Assembly (NCBI RefSeq): GCF_000145035.1
Contig: NC_014387.1
Span: 3,490,805 to 3,554,804, forward strand
DNA: 64,000 bases
From: Butyrivibrio proteoclasticus B316
GTDB taxonomy: Bacteria; Bacillota; Clostridia; Lachnospirales; Lachnospiraceae
Direction of reading: 5' to 3'
Part shown: positions 1-9,206 of the stretch, piece after piece
Position numbering within the stretch: position 1 is the first letter of the stretch
Layout: every line of letters starts with the position of its first letter
Made by a program: the position numbers and the translations under genes
The notes under the pieces: generated by a model
The model's input: only the letters and a program-made list of their open reading frames with translations
Told to the model about the DNA's origin: nothing
Databases searched by the model: none

Positions 1-416
1 ACCTTAACATCTGTAACTCTTCTCTCCGGCTTGTCAAGGAGTGTGCACAGCTTAATGCTGGCTGGTCCTCTGTCACCAAGCATCTTAATAAGATATGAAA
101 GTGTTCTTCCTGAATCAACGATATCCTCTACAATAAGAACATCTCTGTCCTTGAGCGGCTCATCAAGATCCTTGACGATCTTAACAACACCACTTGATTT
201 AGTGGAACTTCCGTAACTTGAAGCTGACATAAAGTCCATAGTTACAGGAACTGTAATGCGCTTTGCAAGCTCACACATGAAAAATACTCCACCTTTAAGT
301 ACACATACAAGATGAACTGACTTGCCCTGATAGTCTCTTGAAATCTGCTCTCCAAGCTCCTGGATTCTCTTATCTACTTCCTCTTCCTTGAGTAGTACAC
401 GTACTGATTCAGCCAT
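1..416 (-). CDS. hpt: Hypoxanthine phosphoribosyltransferase, 3' end cut by window edge
   Basis: Purine salvage enzyme that makes IMP/GMP from hypoxanthine/guanine and PRPP in the cytoplasm. The visible N-terminal 138 residues include the family's KGG loop (VCVLKGGVFF), the MDFMSASSYG segment and the acidic PRPP-binding motif VLIVEDIVDSGRT. The C-terminal part lies outside the window. The start at 416 follows a GGAGG box that lies inside the 3' end of tilS, so the two genes overlap by 8 bp and are translationally coupled. The order tilS-hpt is the conserved Firmicute arrangement (usually followed by ftsH). Confidence 0.95.
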   Translation of the reverse strand, partial: MAESVRVLLKEEEVDKRIQELGEQISRDYQGKSVHLVCVLKGGVFFMCELAKRITVPVTMDFMSASSYGSSTKSSGVVKIVKDLDEPLKDRDVLIVEDIVDSGRTLSYLIKMLGDRGPASIKLCTLLDKPERRVTDVK

Positions 417-1836
417 TAAAAAAACCTCCATTATCAATATTAATTTCTAATATTCTGCCCGTTTTATTGTTTATCTTGTAAGCTCCACTCATTCTAACTC
501 CGGGAACCCACAAAACATTACTACCATCCGTCAAAAGATATACTTCATCTCGAATTGTTATAGGAACTTTCTCATCTGTCATAAGCTTGCCAATTTTCTT
601 CTTATGAAGAGTTTGTTCCTGCTCCAAAAGTATGTAGTCTTCCGGCTTTCTCCGCCTGAAAACAGCCCTTTGTATTCTATCATAATCGAACCATTTAGTA
701 TACGCAGCCGACGGAAATAGTTTCCCACCATTATATTGCAATACTCTGATATGTGCTATACCTAAATTTGGAATTTCGAATTCTAATTCATCTCCCACAT
801 CCAGATTTGACGGTATTTCAAACTCTTTTTCCGAATACGATGAATTTTTTGTGTCCTTTATTCCTATTGTAAGCTTGTCGTAAGATCTTACCGCTTCCAG
901 ATTATATGGAAGATCTACTGTCTGCGTTCCGGAAGTTCCTTCTGCCAATATAAGTATTGAGTCTATATGAGCTGACGTAATGTCTTTCCTGCTGGGAGTG
1001 AGGCTCTCGAGACTCCTTAGGATAACTCCTGATTTTATGGCGTCATCTTCCTGCCTGTAATCAGTAAGATTTATAACAACATTTCCCTCTTTTTCTGTTG
1101 CTACACGGTGATAAACTTTCTCAGCCTCATCCTGAATATAGCCATCAGCCTTGGCAAACTCGATTGCTGCTCTGCACAGGTGCGCAACCGCTTTCTTGTT
1201 TACCTCCTTCTCCATCTTGGGAATCAGGATGTTTCTGATTATATTCCTTGTGTGTATATTTTCATCATTAGTCTTATCATGGCAAAAGAGCTGTCTCTTT
1301 CCTTTGAGATATTTCTCAATCTCAGCCCTGTCCACACACAGAAACGGGCGAATGATATTACCTCTTACAGGTCTTATAGCACCGGCTCCATGTAATCCAC
1401 TTCCTCTAATAAGGTTCATCAAAAGAGTTTCTGCCACATCATTCTGATGGTGTGCTACTGCAATGATGCTTGTTCCATGTTTTTTGGCAGTCTCAGTAAA
1501 TGCTTCGTATCTGGCACGTCTTCCGGCTTCCTCCTCAGTCATCTTCCACTTTTTGGAGAGCTTTGGAATATCTTTTTTATAAACAACGCACTCAATATCA
1601 TGTTCTTCACAGAAGTTTTTTACAAAGGTTTCATCCTCTATGGCTTCTTCCCTGATGCCGTGATTAACATGTACTGCAACAAGCTTTATATTCAGAACTT
1701 TAGAAAGACTACAAAGCGTGAGCATGAGTGCTGTGGAATCCGCGCCTCCTGAAAAACCCGCCAGTACAGTACTGCCGGGGTCTATCATATTATTTGCTCT
1801 AATAAAATCGTAGACTTTGTTCTCGAATTTATTCAT
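409..1836 (-). CDS. tilS: tRNA(Ile)-lysidine synthase
   Basis: Modifies C34 of the CAU-anticodon isoleucine tRNA to lysidine, which lets it read AUA. The PP-loop ATP-binding motif SGGADS is at residues 29-34, followed by the HVNHGIRE and AHHQNDVAET segments typical of TilS; the C-terminal third matches the substrate-binding domain found in long TilS forms (475 residues, at the upper end of the family). It lies downstream of divIC and rqcP and overlaps the hpt start, so it is probably part of one transcript with partial termination upstream. Confidence 0.95.
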   Translation of the reverse strand: MNKFENKVYDFIRANNMIDPGSTVLAGFSGGADSTALMLTLCSLSKVLNIKLVAVHVNHGIREEAIEDETFVKNFCEEHDIECVVYKKDIPKLSKKWKMTEEEAGRRARYEAFTETAKKHGTSIIAVAHHQNDVAETLLMNLIRGSGLHGAGAIRPVRGNIIRPFLCVDRAEIEKYLKGKRQLFCHDKTNDENIHTRNIIRNILIPKMEKEVNKKAVAHLCRAAIEFAKADGYIQDEAEKVYHRVATEKEGNVVINLTDYRQEDDAIKSGVILRSLESLTPSRKDITSAHIDSILILAEGTSGTQTVDLPYNLEAVRSYDKLTIGIKDTKNSSYSEKEFEIPSNLDVGDELEFEIPNLGIAHIRVLQYNGGKLFPSAAYTKWFDYDRIQRAVFRRRKPEDYILLEQEQTLHKKKIGKLMTDEKVPITIRDEVYLLTDGSNVLWVPGVRMSGAYKINNKTGRILEINIDNGGFFNG

Positions 1837-1855
1837 ATCACCCTGTAAAAATCAA

Positions 1856-1895
1856 AGCGCAGACCCCATACGATCCTCGTATTGTTGCCTGCGCT
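1856..1895 (-). terminator. Hairpin between divIC and tilS, probable leaky terminator
   Basis: AGCGCAG and CTGCGCT arms enclose a second inner pairing (ATACGA/TCGTAT). On the minus strand it is followed by TTTGATTTTT, which ends just before the tilS start codon. It can terminate divIC mRNA or lower the transcription that reaches tilS. Confidence 0.65.
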
Positions 1896-1905
1896 ATGTT
1901 TACGA

Positions 1906-2217
1906 TTAATTGTTATCGTTCTTGAAGATAATCTCTCCCGGATATACTAATCCAAGCTTATCTCTCGCTGTATCCTCTATGTATTTACGCGTGTGCGTGT
2001 ACTTCTCAAATTCGGCTATCTCGGCACTTCTCTCTTCTTCCTGCTCAATTTGAGCAACAAGTGCCTGCTCTCTGGTCTGATAATCATCTGCCTTTTTCAT
2101 AAGTCCGATACTCTTAATAGAAACTACGGAAACCAGAATAAGCACAACGATGCTAGCCCAGATTATGCCTGCCGCATTCTGGAAGCGACGACGCTTATAG
2201 CGTGCTCTGCTTGCCAT
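1906..2217 (-). CDS. divIC: Septum formation initiator, DivIC/FtsB family
   Basis: Small bitopic membrane protein of the cell division complex. A basic N-terminus (residues 1-16), one membrane segment at about 18-37 and a Gln/Glu-rich coiled coil at about 42-72 precede the family's C-terminal region (EDTARDKLGLVYPGE). Length 103 residues is normal. Position between rqcP and tilS is the same as in Bacillus subtilis, which supports DivIC rather than FtsL. Confidence 0.9.
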   Translation of the reverse strand: MASRARYKRRRFQNAAGIIWASIVVLILVSVVSIKSIGLMKKADDYQTREQALVAQIEQEEERSAEIAEFEKYTHTRKYIEDTARDKLGLVYPGEIIFKNDNN

Positions 2218-2289
2218 GTTACACCCCTCAAAAATAAGAAAAATATGATATTACCTTAAAAATATAATAATACAGCGATTAAACCTATG

Positions 2290-2529
2290 TCAAATATAAC
2301 GATAGAGCTGAGACACATCTTCTTTGTGGATAGTTTCCTGAACATCAAGCACTTCAACACTTACGTCCTTGTTTCCAAATCCAATTGTAATCTTATCTCC
2401 AACCTTAACCTCTGCTGAAGCCTTGGCAGGACGGCCGTTTATCGTTACTCTTCCTGCGTCGCAGGCCTCATTGGCAACTGTCCTTCTTTTAATAAGTCTT
2501 GTCACTTTTAAATATTTATCTAATCGCAT
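2290..2529 (-). CDS. rqcP: S4-domain ribosome quality-control protein RqcP (YabO-like)
   Basis: A 79-residue single S4 RNA-binding domain (MRLDKYLKVTRLIKRRT...GRVTINGRPA). RqcP works with RqcH in alanine tailing on stalled 50S subunits. The start at 2529 is chosen because AGGAG lies 8 nt upstream; a longer reading frame from 2568 would overlap the previous gene and adds a non-conserved N-terminus. It begins 1 bp after the PEGA gene stop, so coupled translation is likely. Position next to divIC is conserved in Firmicutes. Confidence 0.88.
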   Translation of the reverse strand: MRLDKYLKVTRLIKRRTVANEACDAGRVTINGRPAKASAEVKVGDKITIGFGNKDVSVEVLDVQETIHKEDVSQLYRYI

Positions 2530-2530
2530 T

Positions 2531-4261
2531 TTAATCTCCTGATGATGCCGACGCGGTACTCGCCGCATCGCTTACTTCTGAGCTACTATCTGATCCGTGA
2601 TCATCTGACGAAGCGCCGCCTGATGAATCGCCGGAATCTTTGGATGTTCCATCCTGATCACTTGCTCCCTGGGATGAACTTTCAGTTGAAGCTCCTGTAG
2701 AATCCTCAGACGAAGCCTCTGAAGGTGCCGAAGAACTCTCAGTTGAACTCTCTGAAGGTGCCTGCGTTGATGCCTTGGATGCAGAATCAGATGAATTGTC
2801 TTCAGCCGCTTTATCATCCTTTATCTTGATCATAGGCGGGAATTCATATTTCAGATTAGTTTCCTGTCTGTCTATGTTTATTCTGTAACTTTTGGTCTCA
2901 TAGCCGGCCTTTTTGATAATTATTTCGTGATTTCCTGATATCTTTGCAATACTGCATGGAATAAGTCCGATGTAATTACCATCAAAATAAAGCTCTGCGC
3001 CATTTGGCTCATCAATATATATTCTATAGCCTTCTATTACCTTGTTGCCCGTATCTACGGTGCTCTTTCCCGATGAATTGGAACTGATCACTCTGGATGC
3101 TGATGACGAAGCACTTGAGCTCTTGTTTTTATCTTTTTCCTTGGTTGATGCCTTGGAGCTGGCATCTGATGATTCCTTGTGGGGAAGTGAAATACTTGCT
3201 GTCGCACTACTTGCCTCTTCAGCCGATTCCTCTTTTTCCAAAGTGATGCTGATAACAGATTTTGGTGTCCCAACCTTGAGGTATTTGGTCTGGGTAACAT
3301 AACCATCTGCTATTATCTTAAGGTTATGATAGCCGTATTGTATAGTCTGCGGAACTCCTGTCAGCATTCTGGTTCCATCCACAAAAACGTCCGCAGTATC
3401 CGGATCAATATCAAAGGTAACAAGTCCCTCTTTAGGTCTTGAAATAGTCACATTGCTGGTATCTATTACAGTCTCCTGATTTCTGTTTATGCTGACTTCA
3501 GACTGGTAATTAGCTCCATTTCCAAGGATCTGCAGGTTATAGTCCCCCTCCGGTGCACTGAGCAGCATATTAGGGGAAATTTTGTGTATTACTTCATTGT
3601 CAAGTTCCAGCCAGGCCCCTACAAGGCTCTGGTTCTCAACAGTTTCCGATGAAAGACTAACGTATCCGTGTCCACTCTGCACAACAACGCTATAGATATC
3701 TTTTCCAATACCGCTTACTGTCACAGTATCAGTAGACAGGATATCTTCAGCAAGTGCAAGCTGATCCTCAGCTATTATAAGCGTTCTTGGATCGATCTTG
3801 TAAACATCACCTTTAACAACAGCTGTACCATCGTTTCTGACAAGATCATGATCTCTTGTAGATGCAATAGTCCAGGCCTCACGGGACACATCAAGCGTAG
3901 TTATATGCTTGGTACTCTTTAAAAAAGTCACTTCGACAATCTGCCCTACCTCCAAAAGCCTTGGTGAAAGGGCTCTTCCGTAGATGTCAAACATCATACT
4001 GGTATTGTCGTAGCTAAGAGTGTAGGTCTTGCCCGTGGAATGATTTCTGAATCTGATTTCCTTATTATCGACATCCACAGCTCTGATTGCCGCCACATCC
4101 GCAGAATCATACCTTCCAAGCAGGGATATATTTATTTTCCCGCTGTTTCCATCACTTGCCACGCACGTGACAGGCGACAGAACAGCCAATATCCCTACCA
4201 GTAAAAGAGATAACAGTACCTTCAAACTCGGATTAGTTTTTTTCACGATCTTACCCCTCAT
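2531..4261 (-). CDS. Secreted PEGA-domain protein with Ser-rich tail
   Basis: A 576-residue exported protein of unknown function. Residues about 1-36 form a signal peptide (basic start, Leu/Val core, ending near CVASDG). The middle holds beta-rich sequence; two PEGA-type repeats follow at about residues 275-335 (GLVTFDIDPDTADVFVDGTR...) and 415-475 (NGAELYFDGNYIGLIPCS). They are separated by a Ser/Lys linker, and the last 95 residues are almost only Ser, Asp, Ala, Thr, Glu and Gly. PEGA domains are usually found in surface proteins. It overlaps the cca stop by 4 bp (ATGA), so it belongs to the same transcript. No catalytic motif was seen. Confidence 0.8.
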   Translation of the reverse strand: MRGKIVKKTNPSLKVLLSLLLVGILAVLSPVTCVASDGNSGKINISLLGRYDSADVAAIRAVDVDNKEIRFRNHSTGKTYTLSYDNTSMMFDIYGRALSPRLLEVGQIVEVTFLKSTKHITTLDVSREAWTIASTRDHDLVRNDGTAVVKGDVYKIDPRTLIIAEDQLALAEDILSTDTVTVSGIGKDIYSVVVQSGHGYVSLSSETVENQSLVGAWLELDNEVIHKISPNMLLSAPEGDYNLQILGNGANYQSEVSINRNQETVIDTSNVTISRPKEGLVTFDIDPDTADVFVDGTRMLTGVPQTIQYGYHNLKIIADGYVTQTKYLKVGTPKSVISITLEKEESAEEASSATASISLPHKESSDASSKASTKEKDKNKSSSASSSASRVISSNSSGKSTVDTGNKVIEGYRIYIDEPNGAELYFDGNYIGLIPCSIAKISGNHEIIIKKAGYETKSYRINIDRQETNLKYEFPPMIKIKDDKAAEDNSSDSASKASTQAPSESSTESSSAPSEASSEDSTGASTESSSQGASDQDGTSKDSGDSSGGASSDDHGSDSSSEVSDAASTASASSGD

Positions 4262-5601
4262 TGATCCTTCAAAAAAATACTTAGGCGCTCCGGCTCTAGC
4301 AAATATTCTCTGGTATTATGCTCAGGATCATCAATGACATCCATCAGCATCTTCTCCAGTACTTCTCCTATTTTTTTGCCCGGGGCTACTCCCAGGCTGA
4401 TCAGATCTCTTCCATTAACAGCAAGGCTTCCAAGTGTCACACACTCATTTTTGGCCTTAATTTCTTCATAAAGAAGTCGTGTTTCTTCAATTTGCCTTAG
4501 CTTCTCTTCTCTCTTGTATTCACTCTGGGCCATAGTATCTGCATACCTGACTTCCAAAAAGAGAGGAAAAGCATCAGCTCCCACCTTGTTCATGGCACGC
4601 CTTACATTGCGCGCAGTGGCCGGGAATCTGTAATCATGGTACCTGATAAGGTTACACGCCTTATCCATGGTATCTCTGTCAAACTTAAGTCTTCGGAATA
4701 TATTTCTGGCCATTTCAACGCCCTTGATATCATGGCCCTTGAAATGACTTACTCCTTCTTCATCTACTGTCATTGTAACAGGTTTTGCCATATCATGCAT
4801 TAGCATTGTAAGCCTCAAAACCCTGTCAGCTCTTATATTTAGCAGTGTCTGTATAATATGTTCGCCAACGGAATACGCATGATGTATATTATTCTGCTCC
4901 GTTTCCATACAAGCATCAAATTCAGGAAGGATAACCCTTGTAATACCAAGCTCATAGGCTTGTCTGATTTTATCCGGATGGTCAGATAAAAGAAGCTTCA
5001 CAAGCTCTACCTGTATTCTCTCCGCACTGATTTTTTCAAGAGTCCCTGACAGCTCTTTTATTGCTTCACAGGTCTTATCTTCTATTGTATAGCCAAGCTG
5101 AGCAGAAAATCTGATAGCACGCATGATCCTGAGGGCGTCCTCGGAAAATCTCTCGTATGGATCTCCAACACATCGGATCAGGCCTTTTTCTATGTCCTCA
5201 AGTCCGCCAAATCTGTCTATCAGTCCCTCTTCCTCGTTATACGCCATTGCATTTATAGTAAAATCCCTGCGTTTCATATCTTCTGTCAGGTTTTTGGTAA
5301 ATGTAACTTCACTTGGATGTCTGTTGTCCTCGTATTTACCGTCAATTCGATAGGTCGTTACTTCATACCCTTCTTTTCCCATCATGACTGTGACGGTACC
5401 ATGCTCGATTCCTGTATCTATAGTTCTTCTAAAAAGCTTTTTAATATCCTGTGGCAAAGCATTGGTGGTAATATCCCAGTCTCCGGGGACTCGTCCAAGA
5501 ACAGCATCTCTGACGCATCCTCCGACCACGTAGGCCTCAAATCCAGCCTCGTGTATCGTGTCTAAAATTGTTTTTGCATTATCCGGTAATTTAATCTTCA
5601 T
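4258..5601 (-). CDS. cca: CCA-adding tRNA nucleotidyltransferase
   Basis: Builds or repairs the 3' CCA of tRNAs. Class II nucleotidyltransferase head motifs are visible: VVGGCVRDAVLG, then GDWDITT with the metal-binding Asp pair, and RRDFTINAMAYN. A central HD-type segment (MLMHDMAKP) and the tRNA-binding C-terminus follow; 447 residues is normal. The start MKIKLPD at 5601 fits the family N-terminus; an in-frame ATG at 5628 is possible, and neither has a strong ribosome-binding site. Confidence 0.93.
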   Translation of the reverse strand: MKIKLPDNAKTILDTIHEAGFEAYVVGGCVRDAVLGRVPGDWDITTNALPQDIKKLFRRTIDTGIEHGTVTVMMGKEGYEVTTYRIDGKYEDNRHPSEVTFTKNLTEDMKRRDFTINAMAYNEEEGLIDRFGGLEDIEKGLIRCVGDPYERFSEDALRIMRAIRFSAQLGYTIEDKTCEAIKELSGTLEKISAERIQVELVKLLLSDHPDKIRQAYELGITRVILPEFDACMETEQNNIHHAYSVGEHIIQTLLNIRADRVLRLTMLMHDMAKPVTMTVDEEGVSHFKGHDIKGVEMARNIFRRLKFDRDTMDKACNLIRYHDYRFPATARNVRRAMNKVGADAFPLFLEVRYADTMAQSEYKREEKLRQIEETRLLYEEIKAKNECVTLGSLAVNGRDLISLGVAPGKKIGEVLEKMLMDVIDDPEHNTREYLLEPERLSIFLKDQ

Positions 5602-5700
5602 ATCTAAATAATAGCCTATTGCTCCCATATTGTGAATAATCCACTATGATTTTTCTACTATAAGAAGTATACTTATATATGTAATAATGAGGATATTTGT

Positions 5701-7422
5701 ATGAAATATCAAAAATATATAAAGCAGGCAATACTTGTTTTTTCCCTATTGCTTATTGTTCTTTTTGCCATTTTGTCATGGATCTTTTCAAAGCGAATAG
5801 TCCTTCCTCTTGATTCTGTAACCGTTTTGGAGAATAACTGGACAATCGATAGCAAGGGACAGCTTATTTATAGCGAGCAAGTATCACAAACTAATATTGG
5901 TATAATAAACGAGCTTGAAAAAGTCACCATCACAAGAGTCTTAGAAGATGCTGGCTTTGATAACCTATGCCTTTCTTTCTCTTCAATCCACTCCATAGTT
6001 CATGTTTATCTTGATAACAATCTTATATATTCCTACGGTCAAAAGTATTATGATGCCCAGCAAATTGTTCCCAAAAAGAATCACTATATTTCTCTTGGAA
6101 ATACCTATGCCGGTAAACTTCTGACCATAGAACTTATCAGCAGTAGAAACGGAGCCTTTTCTGGCTTGCCCAAAATATACATTGGCACAAGAGACGATAT
6201 TCTGACTCAGGATCTTCATAATGGTGCAATTGCAATTATAGTCGGTGGTTTCTTGTTTGTTTTTGGAATCTTATTAGTCATTTTATCCCCGTATTTGTTT
6301 TTCTATCACAACAATGATTTACGAATTTTTTTCAGCGGGCTTATATCTATGATGCTTGGCATATATATAATGGCCTTTTATAGAATTTTTGATCTATTGC
6401 TGGATAACAGCCTTCTTAATACGATATTGGAATATACCGCTCTTTATTGTATTCCCACTCTGATCATGGGATACCTGATGTGTGTTTATACCGGTATAGT
6501 CAAAAAGCTTTTTGCCTCTTTATTTGTGCTGGATATTATTCTTTTCATGATCTCCATAGGCACGCATCTGTCTCACTATGCAAGATTTTCAGACTTTACA
6601 GCGGTTCTTCACACTGTTTCCGTAATTGAATTTATTATATCCGTTATTCTTATCTTTAGAGATTACACCAACAACAAAAAGAACAATATCAGAAATATAT
6701 ATTCAACAGATAATATATTTGTATTCGGTCTTTTAGCTTTTATGACTCTCTCAATTGTTGATATGTTACGGTATAATCTATACAAATATGGAGCAGGCGG
6801 AGGCGAAACCAATGCAACACTTGTCGGAGCCACCATTGGTGCACTCATATTCGTTATCTGCCTGATGATCAGTTATCTTTATTACAATATTTTCAGCGCA
6901 AATATTGCATCCATGCAGAGTAAGATCATTGACCTTGCCTACACCGATTCATTGACAGGTCTCTCCAACAGGGCGCGATGTGAGCAGTTGATGCAAATGA
7001 TATCTGAGGAACATGGTTTGTATGCCATTATAAGTCTTGATCTTAATAAACTTAAATTTGTGAATGATACCCTTGGCCATCACGAAGGTGACCGCCTTCT
7101 TACAGGTTTTGCGACTATTTTGTCCGACTGTTTCTGGGATGCGAACCTTGTTGGCAGAATGGGTGGAGATGAATTTATAGTAATTCTTTTGGAGGATCGC
7201 ACTCTCAATCTTACCAAACGAATCCATGAACTTTACACCATAATCAGCGATTGGAATCATAAAGAACAAGTCTTCCAATACAGTGCCTCTTATGGTTATG
7301 CCTATAGCTACGAAGTTCCAAACGGTTCTGCAAGTGAAGTCTACATGCTGGCCGACAGCAGAATGTATGAAATGAAAAAGGAGCATCGCGAATCTGGACA
7401 GGAGGTGACACAAAATGCGTAA
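5701..7422 (+). CDS. Membrane diguanylate cyclase with extracytoplasmic sensor domain
   Basis: Makes the second messenger c-di-GMP. Residues 8-30 are a membrane anchor, 35-165 an extracytoplasmic beta-rich region resembling the 7TMR-DISM sensor type, and about 175-400 seven further hydrophobic segments. A GGDEF domain follows with the signature at 488-492 and upstream DSLTGLSNR. The RxxD inhibitory site normally placed upstream of the signature reads CFWD here, so product inhibition is probably weak. The next gene overlaps by 8 bp and is a paralogue with the same architecture. Confidence 0.9.
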   Translation: MKYQKYIKQAILVFSLLLIVLFAILSWIFSKRIVLPLDSVTVLENNWTIDSKGQLIYSEQVSQTNIGIINELEKVTITRVLEDAGFDNLCLSFSSIHSIVHVYLDNNLIYSYGQKYYDAQQIVPKKNHYISLGNTYAGKLLTIELISSRNGAFSGLPKIYIGTRDDILTQDLHNGAIAIIVGGFLFVFGILLVILSPYLFFYHNNDLRIFFSGLISMMLGIYIMAFYRIFDLLLDNSLLNTILEYTALYCIPTLIMGYLMCVYTGIVKKLFASLFVLDIILFMISIGTHLSHYARFSDFTAVLHTVSVIEFIISVILIFRDYTNNKKNNIRNIYSTDNIFVFGLLAFMTLSIVDMLRYNLYKYGAGGGETNATLVGATIGALIFVICLMISYLYYNIFSANIASMQSKIIDLAYTDSLTGLSNRARCEQLMQMISEEHGLYAIISLDLNKLKFVNDTLGHHEGDRLLTGFATILSDCFWDANLVGRMGGDEFIVILLEDRTLNLTKRIHELYTIISDWNHKEQVFQYSASYGYAYSYEVPNGSASEVYMLADSRMYEMKKEHRESGQEVTQNA

Positions 7423-9097
7423 AAGATCATACTTCCTGCTTGTTTCTATCATCCTTTTCACAATTCTGGCTGGTTGTCTTAATTATGTTTTCACTTATAA
7501 GCCTGAATATCCCTGGATTCCACTTGAAGATGGTTGGACAGTCCAGTATAGAAATGAACAATATGTAAATACCGATCTCGAACAGCTAGGCAAAGATATA
7601 GGGCCCATTCTGGAAAAGGGCGACACCTTAACTCTGAACCGTGTTATCCCCCTTTCAAATATTGATGCCCCTTTTCCTGCAATAGTTTTCAAAACTCAAT
7701 TTAGTGCCTACGAAATATATCTTGATAATAAGCTAATTCATGACAATAATACTGATAAAGTTTCCGGTATTGATTTTCTGGGAATAGGATTTAACTTCGT
7801 TAATCTGCCATTAGATTTTGCAGGAAAAAAACTATCTATCAAACTTTATATTACTGAAAACAACACACGTTCAGATATTCTTACTCCTCTTCTTGGTAAC
7901 TTTGATGATCTGTACAGGATAGTTCTGCATTCAGCTCTGATTCCTGCATTTACTTCCATTTTTCTGATAGTGTTTGGTATTGTATTCCTGATAATCTCAC
8001 TAGTCTTCTACTTAAAATCATCCGGAATATCAACACAGGTAATATGTTCTGTTTTAAGTACTATTCTCGGATTCTGGATGCTAAACTTTTATGATGTGGC
8101 TGATTTTTATGTTTCTCCCTCTTTTGCAACTTTTGTAGAGTTTTCCGCCCTGTACCTCCTTGCTCCTCTTTTATATATATTTCTTCATATTCTTCACAAA
8201 CGGCAGAAAAACTCGGTAGTTTTGTTTCTATGCGCTTGTAGTTCTGCTTTTGCCATACTTTTCATAGTATTGCATCTGCTTAACATTGTTCATATACATC
8301 ATTTTCAGGTGCCTTACTATTTCATGTCTGCAATTGGCCTTGTTATGCTTATTATTTATGTTTACAAGGACCTGCATTACAAATCCAAGAATTTGTCCCG
8401 TTTCATTTTGATGCTTGGGTTGTGTACTATCGTAACCACTTTGCTGATTTATGAAATCACAAGCGCACTAAAGCTTTTTGTTGATTACAGACAGGCCTCA
8501 GTGCTAAGCATGCTAGTTTCCCTGGGAGCCCTTTTCTTCGTCATTTGTCAGCTTCTCAATCATTTCATCTTTATGACAAGAATGTTTGCTCAGAGAAAAG
8601 AGTATGCTTCACTTACTCAAATTGCTTATATTGACAACCTTACAGATATTCCAAACAGAGTAAGCTGCGACAAAAGGCTTTTGGAACTCGCTGATACTAC
8701 CAGTGATTACTGTATTCTAAGTCTTGATCTAAACGGGCTCAAAGAGGTCAATGACAACTCCGGTCATCCGGCAGGTGACAGACTTCTTAAATCTTTTTCT
8801 GCCGCCCTCAAAGAAGTATTTGAAGGAACCGGAGAATATTTCAGAGTCGGTGGTGATGAGTTTCTGGTTCTCTTTACCAGTATTGAAAAAGATGTTCTCG
8901 ACGGAATGTTAATGACGCTTGATGCCAAGTTGTTAAAGCTTGATGAAGAAGATCCGGAAGCCAATCACAGCGTTTCTTACGGTTATGCCTACAGTTCGGA
9001 GGCTCCTGAGCACGACACCCACACTGTCTATATGCTTGCAGATCAAAGAATGTATGAGTATAAGAGAAAATATTATAGTCATCTGACGACAAGATAG
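7415..9097 (+). CDS. Second membrane diguanylate cyclase, paralogue of the upstream gene
   Basis: Same layout as the preceding gene: N-terminal anchor, DISM-like extracytoplasmic region to about residue 160, seven membrane segments to about 390, then a GGDEF domain (signature at 479-483, preceded by YIDNLTDIPNR). The C-terminal SYGYAYSSEAP and YMLADQRMYEY segments closely match the upstream protein. No RxxD inhibitory site precedes the signature. A strong AGGAGGTG site 6 nt before the ATG sits inside the upstream gene. Tandem duplication followed by divergence of the sensor part is the simplest explanation. Confidence 0.9.
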   Translation: MRKRSYFLLVSIILFTILAGCLNYVFTYKPEYPWIPLEDGWTVQYRNEQYVNTDLEQLGKDIGPILEKGDTLTLNRVIPLSNIDAPFPAIVFKTQFSAYEIYLDNKLIHDNNTDKVSGIDFLGIGFNFVNLPLDFAGKKLSIKLYITENNTRSDILTPLLGNFDDLYRIVLHSALIPAFTSIFLIVFGIVFLIISLVFYLKSSGISTQVICSVLSTILGFWMLNFYDVADFYVSPSFATFVEFSALYLLAPLLYIFLHILHKRQKNSVVLFLCACSSAFAILFIVLHLLNIVHIHHFQVPYYFMSAIGLVMLIIYVYKDLHYKSKNLSRFILMLGLCTIVTTLLIYEITSALKLFVDYRQASVLSMLVSLGALFFVICQLLNHFIFMTRMFAQRKEYASLTQIAYIDNLTDIPNRVSCDKRLLELADTTSDYCILSLDLNGLKEVNDNSGHPAGDRLLKSFSAALKEVFEGTGEYFRVGGDEFLVLFTSIEKDVLDGMLMTLDAKLLKLDEEDPEANHSVSYGYAYSSEAPEHDTHTVYMLADQRMYEYKRKYYSHLTTR

Positions 9098-9135
9098 TAT
9101 TATGCTATTAGTATAATACTGTTATATTCGAATAG

Positions 9136-9190
9136 AAAAAGAACTGTGAATAGTCATATTGATAGCATGACTTCTTCACAGCTCTTTTTT
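9136..9190. terminator. Bidirectional terminator between cyclase gene and proS
   Basis: Long imperfect hairpin: AAAAAGAACTGTGAA pairs with TTCACAGCTCTTTTTT around an AGTCAT/ATGACT inner stem. Poly-A on one side and poly-T on the other let it stop the convergent transcripts from both sides. Confidence 0.85.
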
Positions 9191-9206
9191 ATTAGCTCAA
9201 TATTAA

